Assembly (NCBI GenBank): GCA_021325375.1
Contig: JAJPHG010000025.1
Span: forward strand, 62,001-126,000
DNA: 64,000 nt
DNA from: Alphaproteobacteria bacterium
GTDB lineage: Bacteria > Pseudomonadota > Alphaproteobacteria > Micropepsales > Micropepsaceae
Direction of reading: 5' to 3'
Positions 39,046-47,184 of this stretch are shown here, in pieces. Position numbers and translations under genes: made by a program. Positions within the stretch are counted from its first letter, which is position 1. The number at the start of each line of letters is the position of its first letter. The notes beneath the pieces are model-generated. The model was not told the DNA's origin and searched no databases. It saw only the letters and a list, made by a program, of their open reading frames with translations.

Positions 39046-40857
39046 GTGCGCTCCCTATGCCGCAGATCCGTCTTGAAGCTCGCCGGCGCCTCGCTCGCGA
39101 GTGGTGCGCTCGCGACCGGCGCCTCGGCGTCGCTGCGGGCGGCTCGCCCGATGCTTCCGGTGCGGCGCGCGGATGTGGCCCTGCTCGAAGGTCCGATGCT
39201 CGATCAGTTCCGCGGCCATCACGCGACGCTTCTGGCCATGGACGAGGACGCGCTGCTCAAGCCTTTCCGCCGGGTCGCCGGACTGCCCGCGCCGGGCGAC
39301 GATCTCGGCGGCTGGTACAACGCTTCCGCCGGCTTCGATCCTCCCGCCGACATGCATGGATTCATCCCGGGCCACAGCTTCGGGCAGTATGTATCCGGCC
39401 TGGCGCGCGCCCATGCGGCGACGGGCGACGTCGCGACGAAGCAAAAGGTGGAGCGGCTGGTGTCGGGCTTCGCGCCGACGATCGGCGAACGGTTCTTCAG
39501 GGATTCCCCGCTTCCGGCCTACACGTTCGACAAGATCAATATCGGTCTGATCGACGCGCATGAATTCGCCGGCGTCGCCGGTGCGCTTGCTTTGCTCGAT
39601 CGCGCGACCGATGCGGCGCTACCGCACCTGCCGGAAAAAGCGCTGTCGCGGCCTGAGATGGCGGCGCGCCCGCATCGCAACGTCGCGTACACCTGGGACG
39701 AGTCCTACACCCTGCCGGAAAATCTCTATCTCGCCTGGCAGCGCGGCGCGGGCGAGCGCTACCGCACGCTGGCGCGCCGGTTCCTGCTCGACGGCGACTA
39801 TTTCGAGCCGCTGGCGCGGGGGGAGAACGTCCTTCCGGGCCGGCACGCCTACAGCCATGTGAACGCCTTGAGCTCGGCGATGCAGGCGTGGCTCGTGGAT
39901 GGCGATCCGAAGCATCTTCACGCCGCGCGCAACGGCTTCGATTTCGTGCTGGCGCAGAGCTTCGCCACCGGCGGCTGGGGCCCCAATGAGGGCTTCGTCG
40001 TCCCCGGCTCCGGCGCGCTCGGCGACTCGCTGAACACGACGCATGCGGGCTTCGAGACGCCCTGCGGCGCCTATGGCCATTTCAAGATCGCGCGCCATCT
40101 GCTGTGCGCGACCGGCGACAGCCGCTACGGCGACAGCATGGAACGGGTGCTCTACAACACCGTGCTCGGCGCGCTGCCGATGAAGCCCGACGGCACCGCG
40201 TTCTACTACGCGGACTACAACGCCGTCGGCGCCAAGACATATTTCGAGTACAGATGTCCGTGCTGCTCGGGCACGCTCGGCCAGATCGTGGCGGATTACG
40301 GGATCAGCGCCTATCTCGCGGACGACCGCGGCGTTTTCGTGAACCTCTACGCGCCCTCGCGGCTCAGCTGGCGCGGCGCCACGATCACGCAGACGACCGC
40401 CTATCCGCTCGATTCCGGCATCGAGATCGCGGTCGATGCGAAAGCGCCGGAAACCTTTTCCATCGCCCTGCGCATTCCGGCTTGGGCGGGCAAGGGCACC
40501 GCCATCGCCGTGAACGGCAAGCGCGTGGGCGAACCGGTGCTGCCGGGTGCGTTCCACGAGATCCGGCGCGAGTGGCGCGACGGCGACAAGATCGCGCTGA
40601 CGCTCGACATGCCGCTGCGCCTGAAGGCGGTGGACGAAAAGCATCCTGATCTGCTTGCCGTCATGCAAGGTCCGCTCGCCTTGTTCGCCGTCGGCGACCG
40701 CTTCCTGCCGCTCACACGTTCCGATCTGATGTCGGTCCGGCAGGCAGCTCCGGGCTCGGCGGAATGGCGCGTAAGCACGCGCGACGGTATGCAGGCCTTC
40801 AGGCCCTATTTCGCGATCGCCGGCGAGACGACGCGGCTCTACCAGAACACGGCGTAG
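39046..40857 (+). CDS. Beta-L-arabinofuranosidase, GH127 family
   Basis: 603 residues from GTG 39046 (AAAGG upstream). Tat-type signal RRSVLKLAGASLASGALA. Catalytic metal/thiol cluster of GH127 enzymes is visible: Glu and Cys in FETPCGAYGH and the Cys pair in YRCPCCSGTLGQ, matching the Glu338, Cys340, Cys417/Cys418 arrangement of HypBA1. The (alpha/alpha)6 region (WDESYTLPENLYLAW, GHSFGQYVSG) precedes beta domains. It releases beta-L-arabinofuranose, for example from hydroxyproline-rich glycoprotein arabinans. Convergent with the SSS symporter gene (19-base overlap); regulated by the operator directly upstream. Confidence 0.9.
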   Translation: MRSLCRRSVLKLAGASLASGALATGASASLRAARPMLPVRRADVALLEGPMLDQFRGHHATLLAMDEDALLKPFRRVAGLPAPGDDLGGWYNASAGFDPPADMHGFIPGHSFGQYVSGLARAHAATGDVATKQKVERLVSGFAPTIGERFFRDSPLPAYTFDKINIGLIDAHEFAGVAGALALLDRATDAALPHLPEKALSRPEMAARPHRNVAYTWDESYTLPENLYLAWQRGAGERYRTLARRFLLDGDYFEPLARGENVLPGRHAYSHVNALSSAMQAWLVDGDPKHLHAARNGFDFVLAQSFATGGWGPNEGFVVPGSGALGDSLNTTHAGFETPCGAYGHFKIARHLLCATGDSRYGDSMERVLYNTVLGALPMKPDGTAFYYADYNAVGAKTYFEYRCPCCSGTLGQIVADYGISAYLADDRGVFVNLYAPSRLSWRGATITQTTAYPLDSGIEIAVDAKAPETFSIALRIPAWAGKGTAIAVNGKRVGEPVLPGAFHEIRREWRDGDKIALTLDMPLRLKAVDEKHPDLLAVMQGPLALFAVGDRFLPLTRSDLMSVRQAAPGSAEWRVSTRDGMQAFRPYFAIAGETTRLYQNTA

Positions 40858-42596
40858 AACGCGGCGACAGCGGCGAGCACGATCAGGCTCAGCGCGACGT
40901 CCATTCCGTTCCAGCTTGCGCGGGTCGCGGCCTTCTCCTGCGGCGTGGCGCCGAACCAGGTGTATTTCACCGTCTTGGGATCGGGTGCCTTGGTGATCAG
41001 GCTGATCGCGATCATCAGCGCCGCGGTCAGGACGAGCAGGATCTGGGTGTAATAGAGCCAGTGGATGTTCCAGAAGTCGAACACCCAGCCGTGGCGGGCG
41101 CGGATCACGGCGATCTGCGCGTCGTATCCGGCCTGCGTGATCGCGTGGCTGTAGAGCTGCTGCTTGAGTGCCGTCACGGTCGCGCCGTCGTCGCGCATGA
41201 CGAGATCTGCAGCGAGCCGCGCGAAGCCTCCCGCGACGCCGATGACGAAGGCGATCAGCGCCGCGGGCGCGGTCGCGCGCCGCCAGAACACGCCCAGCAG
41301 GAACAAGACCGCGATGGCCGGCGAAAGGTAACCCTGCACGCTCTGCAGATAGACGTAGAGGTCCGAATGCAGGCTCTTGATCACCAGCACCCAGCAGATG
41401 CCCATCACCACGATGACGGCGGTCGCGATGCGGCCGACCACGACCTCGGTGCGGCCCGACGCGTTCGGATACCATTCGCGGAAGAAGTCCATCGTGAACA
41501 GCGTCGCCGAGGCGTTGAACTTCGACGCCAGCGACGCCATCAGCGCCATGATCATCGAGCACGCCACCATCCCGCGCAGGCCATGCGGCAGGATCTGCGC
41601 GACCAGCGAGGTGTAGGCCGCGTCGCCGCTGGTGTGGAAGCCCATGCCCGGCGTCTTGGTCAGCGCGAAGGCGATCATGCCGGGCACCAGGAAGATGAAG
41701 ACCGGCGTCAGCTTCAGGAACGCCGCCAGGATCGCGCCGCGCCGCGACTGCTGCTGGTTTCGGCCTGCCAGCACGCGCTGGACGATGTACTGGTCCGTGC
41801 ACCAATACCAGAAGCCGATAATCGCCGATCCCGGCAGCACGGCCGCCCAGGACCAGTCCGGATCGCCGAGCGGCCGGATGAGATGGATGTTGTTGCCGGC
41901 CGCCGCGACGGTCGCGTGCCATCCGGCAAGAAGGTCGCCATGCCCGAGCGCGTGCAGGCCCGCATAGAGAATGCAGAGCGAGCCTGCGATCAGCACGGGC
42001 GCCTGCAGCACGGCCGTGTACATGATCACGCGCAACCCGCCGAGCACGGTGTAGAGGCCGGTGGTGAAGGCGAGGCCGAGCGCGATCACCCAGAACACGT
42101 CGATGTGCAGGCCGAAGATCTCCACCGTGTCGATGCCGAGCAGGGTGCGAACGACCACGTCGCCGGCATAGATCGTCACCGCGATCTTGGTCAGCACCAG
42201 GCTCGCGATGGTGAGCAGGCTGAGCACGTTGCGCGAGCCGCGGCTGAAGCGCAGCTCGAGGAACTCCGGCATGGTGAAGACCTTCATCCGGTCGTAGAGC
42301 GGCACGAACACCCAGCCGAGCACGAGGATGAGCCAGCCTTGCATCTCCCAATGCGCCATCGCCATGCCGGTCGCGAAGCCCGCGCCGGCCAGCCCCACCA
42401 GATGCTCCGAGCCGATGTTGGAGGAGAAGATCGAGGTGCCGATCTGCAACCAGTTGCTGTCGCGGCTGGAGAGGAAATAGTCGGCGCCCGACCGCGCCTT
42501 CGACCGCATCGCATAGACGACGATCGCGAGCATCACCGCGACGAACAGAGCGACGACCAGCCAGTCCGCGATATTGAATACCGGGCCTCGGATCAT
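40839..42596 (-). CDS. Sodium/solute symporter (SSS family), probable L-arabinose transporter
   Basis: 585 residues, about 14 membrane segments. SSS signatures: the N-terminal FLSSRDSNWLQIGTSIFSSNIGSEHLVGLAGAGFA block, GLYTVLGGLRVIMYTAVLQ, FWYWCTDQYIVQRVLAG and SSMI-type LVACSMIMALMASLASKFNASATLFTMDFF with sodium-site Ser/Thr residues. It belongs to the SglT-like sugar branch. It is the first gene of its end of the minus-strand cluster (12 bases after the arabinose-dehydrogenase gene), so it likely imports arabinose released outside the cytoplasm. Confidence 0.88.
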   Translation of the reverse strand: MIRGPVFNIADWLVVALFVAVMLAIVVYAMRSKARSGADYFLSSRDSNWLQIGTSIFSSNIGSEHLVGLAGAGFATGMAMAHWEMQGWLILVLGWVFVPLYDRMKVFTMPEFLELRFSRGSRNVLSLLTIASLVLTKIAVTIYAGDVVVRTLLGIDTVEIFGLHIDVFWVIALGLAFTTGLYTVLGGLRVIMYTAVLQAPVLIAGSLCILYAGLHALGHGDLLAGWHATVAAAGNNIHLIRPLGDPDWSWAAVLPGSAIIGFWYWCTDQYIVQRVLAGRNQQQSRRGAILAAFLKLTPVFIFLVPGMIAFALTKTPGMGFHTSGDAAYTSLVAQILPHGLRGMVACSMIMALMASLASKFNASATLFTMDFFREWYPNASGRTEVVVGRIATAVIVVMGICWVLVIKSLHSDLYVYLQSVQGYLSPAIAVLFLLGVFWRRATAPAALIAFVIGVAGGFARLAADLVMRDDGATVTALKQQLYSHAITQAGYDAQIAVIRARHGWVFDFWNIHWLYYTQILLVLTAALMIAISLITKAPDPKTVKYTWFGATPQEKAATRASWNGMDVALSLIVLAAVAAFYAVFW

Positions 42597-42608
42597 GATT
42601 TCCCCCTT

Positions 42609-43544
42609 TTAGTCCTCGAACGGCTCGACGCTCAGCTGCGCGGCTGTGAGCAGGATGTCGGCGACGAGCTTGAGCGGCCGCGCGTCGACGTCGCTTTCGC
42701 GGCGTGCGATCAATTCGGCAAAACGGCGATAGATCGACGGATATTCGCCCGCGAGCGCGCTTTCATCGGACGGCACCGCGGCGCCGTCGATGGAAAGCTT
42801 AGCGCCGCCGGACGACAGCTTGAGCGGGCCGCGGTCAGTCTCGAAATCGATGTCCCAGGTCTGCACGCCGGTATGGCGGAAGTCGAGGCTGGCAAATATC
42901 TCCGCGCCATCGTCGCTTTCGAGCTCGAGCTCGGCCGCGATCGGCGTCTGGCAGTTCGACGGCACGACCAGCACGGCCTTGCGCGGGAAGAACGCGCCGG
43001 GGATGAGTTTGGTCAGGATCGAGAGCGCGTTGATGCCGGGGTCGAAGACGCCGAAGCCGCCTTCCTGCCAGATCCAGCGCTGTCCCGGATGCCACTGGCG
43101 CACGTCCTCCTTCCACGTCACACGGGCGCGGCGAAGCTTGCGCCCGGAAAGCAGACGCGCAGCGCGCGCGACGCCGGGCGCATGTTGGGAATGCCAGGTC
43201 TGATAGAGCGTACGGTCTGCATCTTTCGCCAGCCGCACCAGGTGCTCCAGCTGCAGGACCGAGGTGCAGGGCGGCTTCTCGAGGAGGACGTGCTTGCCCT
43301 TGGCGAGCGCGAGCTTCGCTGCCTCATAGTGCAGCTGCGGCGGCGTGCAGATCGCCACCGCGTCGAGATCGGGAGCGCCTTCGAGCATCGCCTCGATCGA
43401 AGGGTAGTTCGCAACGCCGTCGACTTGTGCATGCCGGCTGGCTGCCGCCGCGAGCACAAGGCCGGGGTTCCCTGCGATCGAAGGGATATGCTGGTCACGC
43501 GCGATCTTGCCGACGCCGACCAGTCCGATGCGAACCGGGTTCAC
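42609..43544 (-). CDS. Gfo/Idh/MocA-family oxidoreductase, likely L-arabinose 1-dehydrogenase
   Basis: 311 residues. Rossmann motif GLVGVGKIARDQHIPS, the Pro-containing ICTPPQLHYEAA, EKPPCTSVLQLE (active-site EKP) and the C-terminal half with GGFGVFDPGINALSIL. Length and pattern match bacterial L-arabinose/D-galactose 1-dehydrogenases of this superfamily (about 309 residues). It oxidises L-arabinose to arabino-lactone with NAD(P)+. Between the symporter gene and the FAH-family gene. Galactose is also possible as substrate. Confidence 0.75.
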   Translation of the reverse strand: MNPVRIGLVGVGKIARDQHIPSIAGNPGLVLAAAASRHAQVDGVANYPSIEAMLEGAPDLDAVAICTPPQLHYEAAKLALAKGKHVLLEKPPCTSVLQLEHLVRLAKDADRTLYQTWHSQHAPGVARAARLLSGRKLRRARVTWKEDVRQWHPGQRWIWQEGGFGVFDPGINALSILTKLIPGAFFPRKAVLVVPSNCQTPIAAELELESDDGAEIFASLDFRHTGVQTWDIDFETDRGPLKLSSGGAKLSIDGAAVPSDESALAGEYPSIYRRFAELIARRESDVDARPLKLVADILLTAAQLSVEPFED

Positions 43545-43583
43545 CGATATTCCTCCCCTCGCTTCTCTTTATGGAAGCGTCGT

Positions 43584-44561
43584 TCAAAGACTCCGTACCG
43601 TCGTGTCCGGCGACGGCACGGTTTGCAAAGCATTGCGCAGCGGCAGCGCGAAAGGCGGCGCCTCGATCTCGAAGATGTCGCCGTCGCGCGCCTTGACGCC
43701 GTCGGAGAACGACAGCGTCGCCGTGCCGAAGAAATGCACATGCAGGTCGCCCGGCCGGCGGAACAGCGCGTATTTGAAGTGATGATGCTCCAGATTGGTG
43801 ATGCGATGCGACATGTTCGCTTCGCCGGTGAGGAAGGGTTTTTCCCAGAGGGCCCGCCCTTCACGCCGCACGCGCACCTGGCCGCGGATGTCGGCGGGAA
43901 GTTCGCCGGTGAGCAGCTCGGGGCCGAGCGCCGCGTGCCTGAGCTTGGAGTGGGCAAGATAAAGATAGTTGGTCCGCTCCGTGACGTGATCGGAGAACTC
44001 GTTGGCGAGCGCGAAGCCCAGCCGGAACGGCGTCCCGTCCGCCGCGATCAGATAGATTCCGGCGATCTCGGGCTCTTCGCCGCCGTCCAGCGCGAAATCC
44101 GGCGACGGCAATGGCTGCCCGGGCGCGACGATGCTGCGTCCATCGCCCTTGTAGAACCATTCCGGCTGCACGCCGGTTTCGCCTTGCACCGGTTTGCCGC
44201 CCTCCAATCCCAAGCGGAACATCCTCATGGAATCGGTGGCATCGGCGGCATGCGCCTTGGCGTGCATCCTGTCGCGCGCGTCCGCCGAGCCCAGATGGGT
44301 CAGTCCCGTTCCGGTCAGGAAGATGCGCGCGGGATCGGGATGGCTCGCGGGCGAAAGGATGCGTCCCGCGTTCAAGGCTTCGAGAAGGTCGATGTCTTCC
44401 CCGCGTCCGGCTTGCTCCACCATACCGGCCAGCGTCGCTTTCGCCCCGATCGCGGCGCTCGCCAGTGCATGGATCGTCGTCGCACCCTTCACGCGCCACG
44501 CATGCGTGCCGTCGATGGCCGCCGCGACACCGTCGTCCAACTGGATCAGGCGCAGCGTCAT
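43584..44561 (-). CDS. AraD1-like fumarylacetoacetate-hydrolase-family enzyme
   Basis: 325 residues. C-terminal FAH fold motifs: [22 protein letters not shown] (metal-binding E-x-E), [24 protein letters not shown], and [19 protein letters not shown]-type 'AraD1' proteins with this pattern replace the usual DHDPS-like 2-keto-3-deoxy-L-arabonate dehydratase in non-phosphorylative arabinose pathways. The reaction is dehydration of 2-keto-3-deoxyarabonate to 2-oxoglutarate semialdehyde, the substrate of the enzyme encoded immediately upstream. The start overlaps the dehydrogenase gene by four bases. Confidence 0.75.
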   Translation of the reverse strand: MTLRLIQLDDGVAAAIDGTHAWRVKGATTIHALASAAIGAKATLAGMVEQAGRGEDIDLLEALNAGRILSPASHPDPARIFLTGTGLTHLGSADARDRMHAKAHAADATDSMRMFRLGLEGGKPVQGETGVQPEWFYKGDGRSIVAPGQPLPSPDFALDGGEEPEIAGIYLIAADGTPFRLGFALANEFSDHVTERTNYLYLAHSKLRHAALGPELLTGELPADIRGQVRVRREGRALWEKPFLTGEANMSHRITNLEHHHFKYALFRRPGDLHVHFFGTATLSFSDGVKARDGDIFEIEAPPFALPLRNALQTVPSPDTTVRSL

Positions 44562-46111
44562 GGCGACACGAACTTTCCGTCGACCATGCGGCGCAGCCCG
44601 AGCGGATTGCCGTCGGCCAACTCCGGCGCCAGCAAATCGTCCGGGATGTCCTGATAGCAGACCGGCCTCAGGAACCGCTCGATCGCGAGCGTGCCGACCG
44701 AGGTGGTGCGCGTATCCGACGTCGCCGGGAACGGACCGCCATGCACCATCGCGGGCGAGACCTCGACGCCCGTCGGCCAGCCATTGGCGAGAACGCGGCC
44801 CGCCTTCTTTTCCAGGATCGGCAGCAACGCCGCCGCGCCATCGCGATCATCCGCGTCCATATGCAATGTCGCCGTGAGCTGGCCTTCAAGCCCGCTCAGC
44901 GCGGCCGCGAGCTCCGCGAGATCGCGGCAGCGCACGACGATCGAGGATGGCCCAAACACTTCCTCTTCCAGCGCGCGGTGCGCCAGGAAATCGCCCACGC
45001 TCACCTGGAACAGCGCCGCTCCGGCCAGGGCCGCGTCGCCGGTCACACCCGCGATCTGCGAGATCGCCGGATGCGAGCGCAGGCGCGCGACACCGGCGCC
45101 GTAATTCGCGCAGATCGCCGGCGACAGCATCCGTCCCGGCGCGACTTTGGTTATCGCCTTCTCCGCCGCCGTCACGAAGCGGTCGAGATCGGGACCGTCG
45201 AGCGCGAAGACGAGCCCGGGATTGGTGCAGAACTGGCCGACGCCCAAAGTGAGCGAAGCCGCGAAGCCTGCGGCGAGCGCCTCGGCGCGCGCCTTCAGCG
45301 CGGCCGGCAACAGTACCACCGGATTGACGCTGCTCATCTCGGCATAGACGGGAATCGGCTCGTGCCGCGCCGCCGCGAGCTTCATCAGCGCGAGCCCTCC
45401 GGCGCGCGAACCCGTGAAGCCGACCGCCTTGATGCGCGGGTCCTGGACGAGGGCGGCGCCCAATTCGTTGGAAGGCCCGCTCAGATGCGAGAAGACGCCT
45501 TCTGGCAGGCCGCAGGCTTTCGCCGCGTCGCTGATCACGCCGGCCGCGAGCTCGGATGTGCCGGGATGCGACGGATGCGCCTTGACGATCACGGGGCATC
45601 CCGCCGCCAGCGCCGAAGCGGTGTCGCCGCCGGCCGTGGAGAAGGCGAGGGGAAAGTTGCTGGCGCCGAACACCGCCACCGGGCCCAGCGGGATTTTCCT
45701 CTGGCGGATGTCGGCGCGGGGCAGGGGCTTGCGCTCCGGCAGCGCGGGATCGATGCGTGCGCCCAGGAAATCGCCTTGCCGCACCACTTGCGCGAACAGC
45801 CGAAGCTGTCCGGTCGTGCGTCCGCGCTCACCTTCGAGCCGGGCGCGGGGCAGGTTGGTCTCGGCACCCGCGCGCTCGAGCAATTCGTCGCCCAACTCCA
45901 GGATCTTGTCGGCACAAAGCTCGAGGAACCGCGCGCGTGACTCGAGGCTGGTTTGGCGGAAATCGTCGAACGCGGCATCGGCAAGCGCGCAGGCGCGGTC
46001 CACCTCGGCTTGGCCCGCGACGCTGAAATCGGGACCTGCGCCGGCGGCGCGGAAGGTCTCTGCGGTCGCGACGCGCTGGAAGCCGATGATGAGCTGGCCG
46101 GTCGGGGGCAT
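44558..46111 (-). CDS. 2-oxoglutarate semialdehyde (2,5-dioxovalerate) dehydrogenase
   Basis: 517 residues of the aldehyde dehydrogenase superfamily: [39 protein letters not shown] (cofactor region), [17 protein letters not shown] and the catalytic Cys in [12 protein letters not shown]. The GASNFP..FS..GGDTASA.AAG block is characteristic of KGSADH type III. It oxidises the semialdehyde to 2-oxoglutarate, the pathway exit to the TCA cycle. First gene of the minus-strand operon; a TTGTCTGA-core operator lies 40 bases upstream. Confidence 0.9.
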   Translation of the reverse strand: MPPTGQLIIGFQRVATAETFRAAGAGPDFSVAGQAEVDRACALADAAFDDFRQTSLESRARFLELCADKILELGDELLERAGAETNLPRARLEGERGRTTGQLRLFAQVVRQGDFLGARIDPALPERKPLPRADIRQRKIPLGPVAVFGASNFPLAFSTAGGDTASALAAGCPVIVKAHPSHPGTSELAAGVISDAAKACGLPEGVFSHLSGPSNELGAALVQDPRIKAVGFTGSRAGGLALMKLAAARHEPIPVYAEMSSVNPVVLLPAALKARAEALAAGFAASLTLGVGQFCTNPGLVFALDGPDLDRFVTAAEKAITKVAPGRMLSPAICANYGAGVARLRSHPAISQIAGVTGDAALAGAALFQVSVGDFLAHRALEEEVFGPSSIVVRCRDLAELAAALSGLEGQLTATLHMDADDRDGAAALLPILEKKAGRVLANGWPTGVEVSPAMVHGGPFPATSDTRTTSVGTLAIERFLRPVCYQDIPDDLLAPELADGNPLGLRRMVDGKFVSP

Positions 46112-46150
46112 GAAACCGCTTTCGGGATGATCGGAGCCCGAACTTTAAGA

Positions 46151-46166
46151 TAACTCAGACAATAAG
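46151..46166. promoter_or_regulatory. GntR-type operator of the dehydrogenase operon
   Basis: TAACTCAGACAATAAG, reverse complement CTTATTGTCTGAGTTA, containing the shared TTGTCTGA core. It sits between the stop of the gntR gene and the start of the KGSADH gene on the same strand, so it can control the catabolic operon separately. Confidence 0.6.
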
Positions 46167-46192
46167 TCAGCCCTTTTGTTGCCGGCCGGTCG

Positions 46193-46939
46193 TCAGCCGG
46201 CGCGGCGGCTGCCGCCCTTGCGCGAGATCGGCGTGTCCATGCGCGCGAGCTCGATCAGCTCGCTCATCGCCTGCTGGGCCTTGCCCGGATCGCGCTCGGC
46301 GATGGCCTCGAACACCCTGAGATGGTCGGGCAGCGGATCGCGGCGCAATGGACGCTTGCGCTGCTTGAACATCGTCGTCGTGCTGATGGCCGCGCTGACG
46401 CCGTTGGTGAGCGATATCATGAACGGGTTGTTCGTCGCGTCCAGAAGCGTGGCGTGGAAGTCGAGATCGGCCTGGCGGCCTTCTTCCGTCGCCAGCGTGT
46501 ATTTGGACATGCCTTCGAGCGCCGTGCGCATGGCCTTGAGATGCGCCGCCGACCGGCGCGTGGCAGCGAGGCCCGCGGCCGCGGACTCGACCACGTTGCG
46601 AAGCTCGAACAGGCTGTTCAGCAGCTCGAGATCGGGCTCGGACTCGAACGTCCAGTCGAGCACGTCCGGATCTAGCAGGTTCCACTTCGCTTGCTGGTTG
46701 ATCCGCGTGCCGACTTTCGGCCTGGCGTCGACGAGCCCCTTGGCCGCCAGAATCCGCACCGCCTCGCGATAGGCGGTGCGCGAAACTTCAAATTGCTCGC
46801 TGGAGGCGATCTCTCCGTCCAGGAGGTCGCCCGGCTTATATCGGCCCGATACGATCGCGATCCCGAGCTTTCGCGCGATCGTGCCGTGCAACCGCAGCGA
46901 TTTTGCCCTCGAATCGGGCACGGGCGTGGACGCCGTCAT
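46193..46939 (-). CDS. GntR/FadR-family regulator of the arabinose island
   Basis: 248 residues from ATG 46939 (MTASTP); the longer frame to 47074 would begin inside an operator, which is unlikely. N-terminal winged HTH: RKLGIAIVSGRYKPGDLLDGEIASSEQFEVSRTAYREAVRILAAKGLVDARPKVGTRI. C-terminal FCD (all-helical) domain: ELRNVVESAAAGLAA, DLDFHATLLDATNNPFM and HLRVFEAIAERDPGKA, with His residues of the metal site. Divergent from the TonB receptor gene; six matching operators occur in the island. Repressor with a sugar-acid inducer is expected. Confidence 0.88.
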   Translation of the reverse strand: MTASTPVPDSRAKSLRLHGTIARKLGIAIVSGRYKPGDLLDGEIASSEQFEVSRTAYREAVRILAAKGLVDARPKVGTRINQQAKWNLLDPDVLDWTFESEPDLELLNSLFELRNVVESAAAGLAATRRSAAHLKAMRTALEGMSKYTLATEEGRQADLDFHATLLDATNNPFMISLTNGVSAAISTTTMFKQRKRPLRRDPLPDHLRVFEAIAERDPGKAQQAMSELIELARMDTPISRKGGSRRAG

Positions 46940-47063
46940 TTGAGCCGGTGAAGCCTGATTTTCCTCAAGAATCTGTATCGCCGCCGGCGTCAATTGTCCA
47001 ACAGGCAACGAGGCTTTTTCGTGCGTGGCAGAAAGGGCACAGCGGGATTTCCGTGCGCCAAAA

Positions 47064-47124
47064 AACTCAGACAATAGGCCCCGTCGTCTTGCGCCGCCCT
47101 CCGGACTCGCCTATTGTCTGAGTT
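47064..47124. promoter_or_regulatory. Paired GntR operators: 15-bp inverted repeat
   Basis: AACTCAGACAATAGG at 47064-47078 and its exact complement CCTATTGTCTGAGTT at 47110-47124, 31 bases apart, between the gntR start (46939) and the TonB receptor start (47185). Each arm has the TTGTCTGA core. The layout allows cooperative or looped repression of both divergent genes. Confidence 0.75.
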
Positions 47125-47184
47125 ATAAAGCGCGGTTCAGCGATGGAAAGCCGAACGAATCAGGGCGCGCGAGGGGAGGAACAC

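Noticed and set aside
40764..44654. A 1296-codon plus-strand open frame
   Set aside because: Antisense to the symporter, arabinose dehydrogenase and FAH-family genes; composition and lack of domains show it is a shadow.
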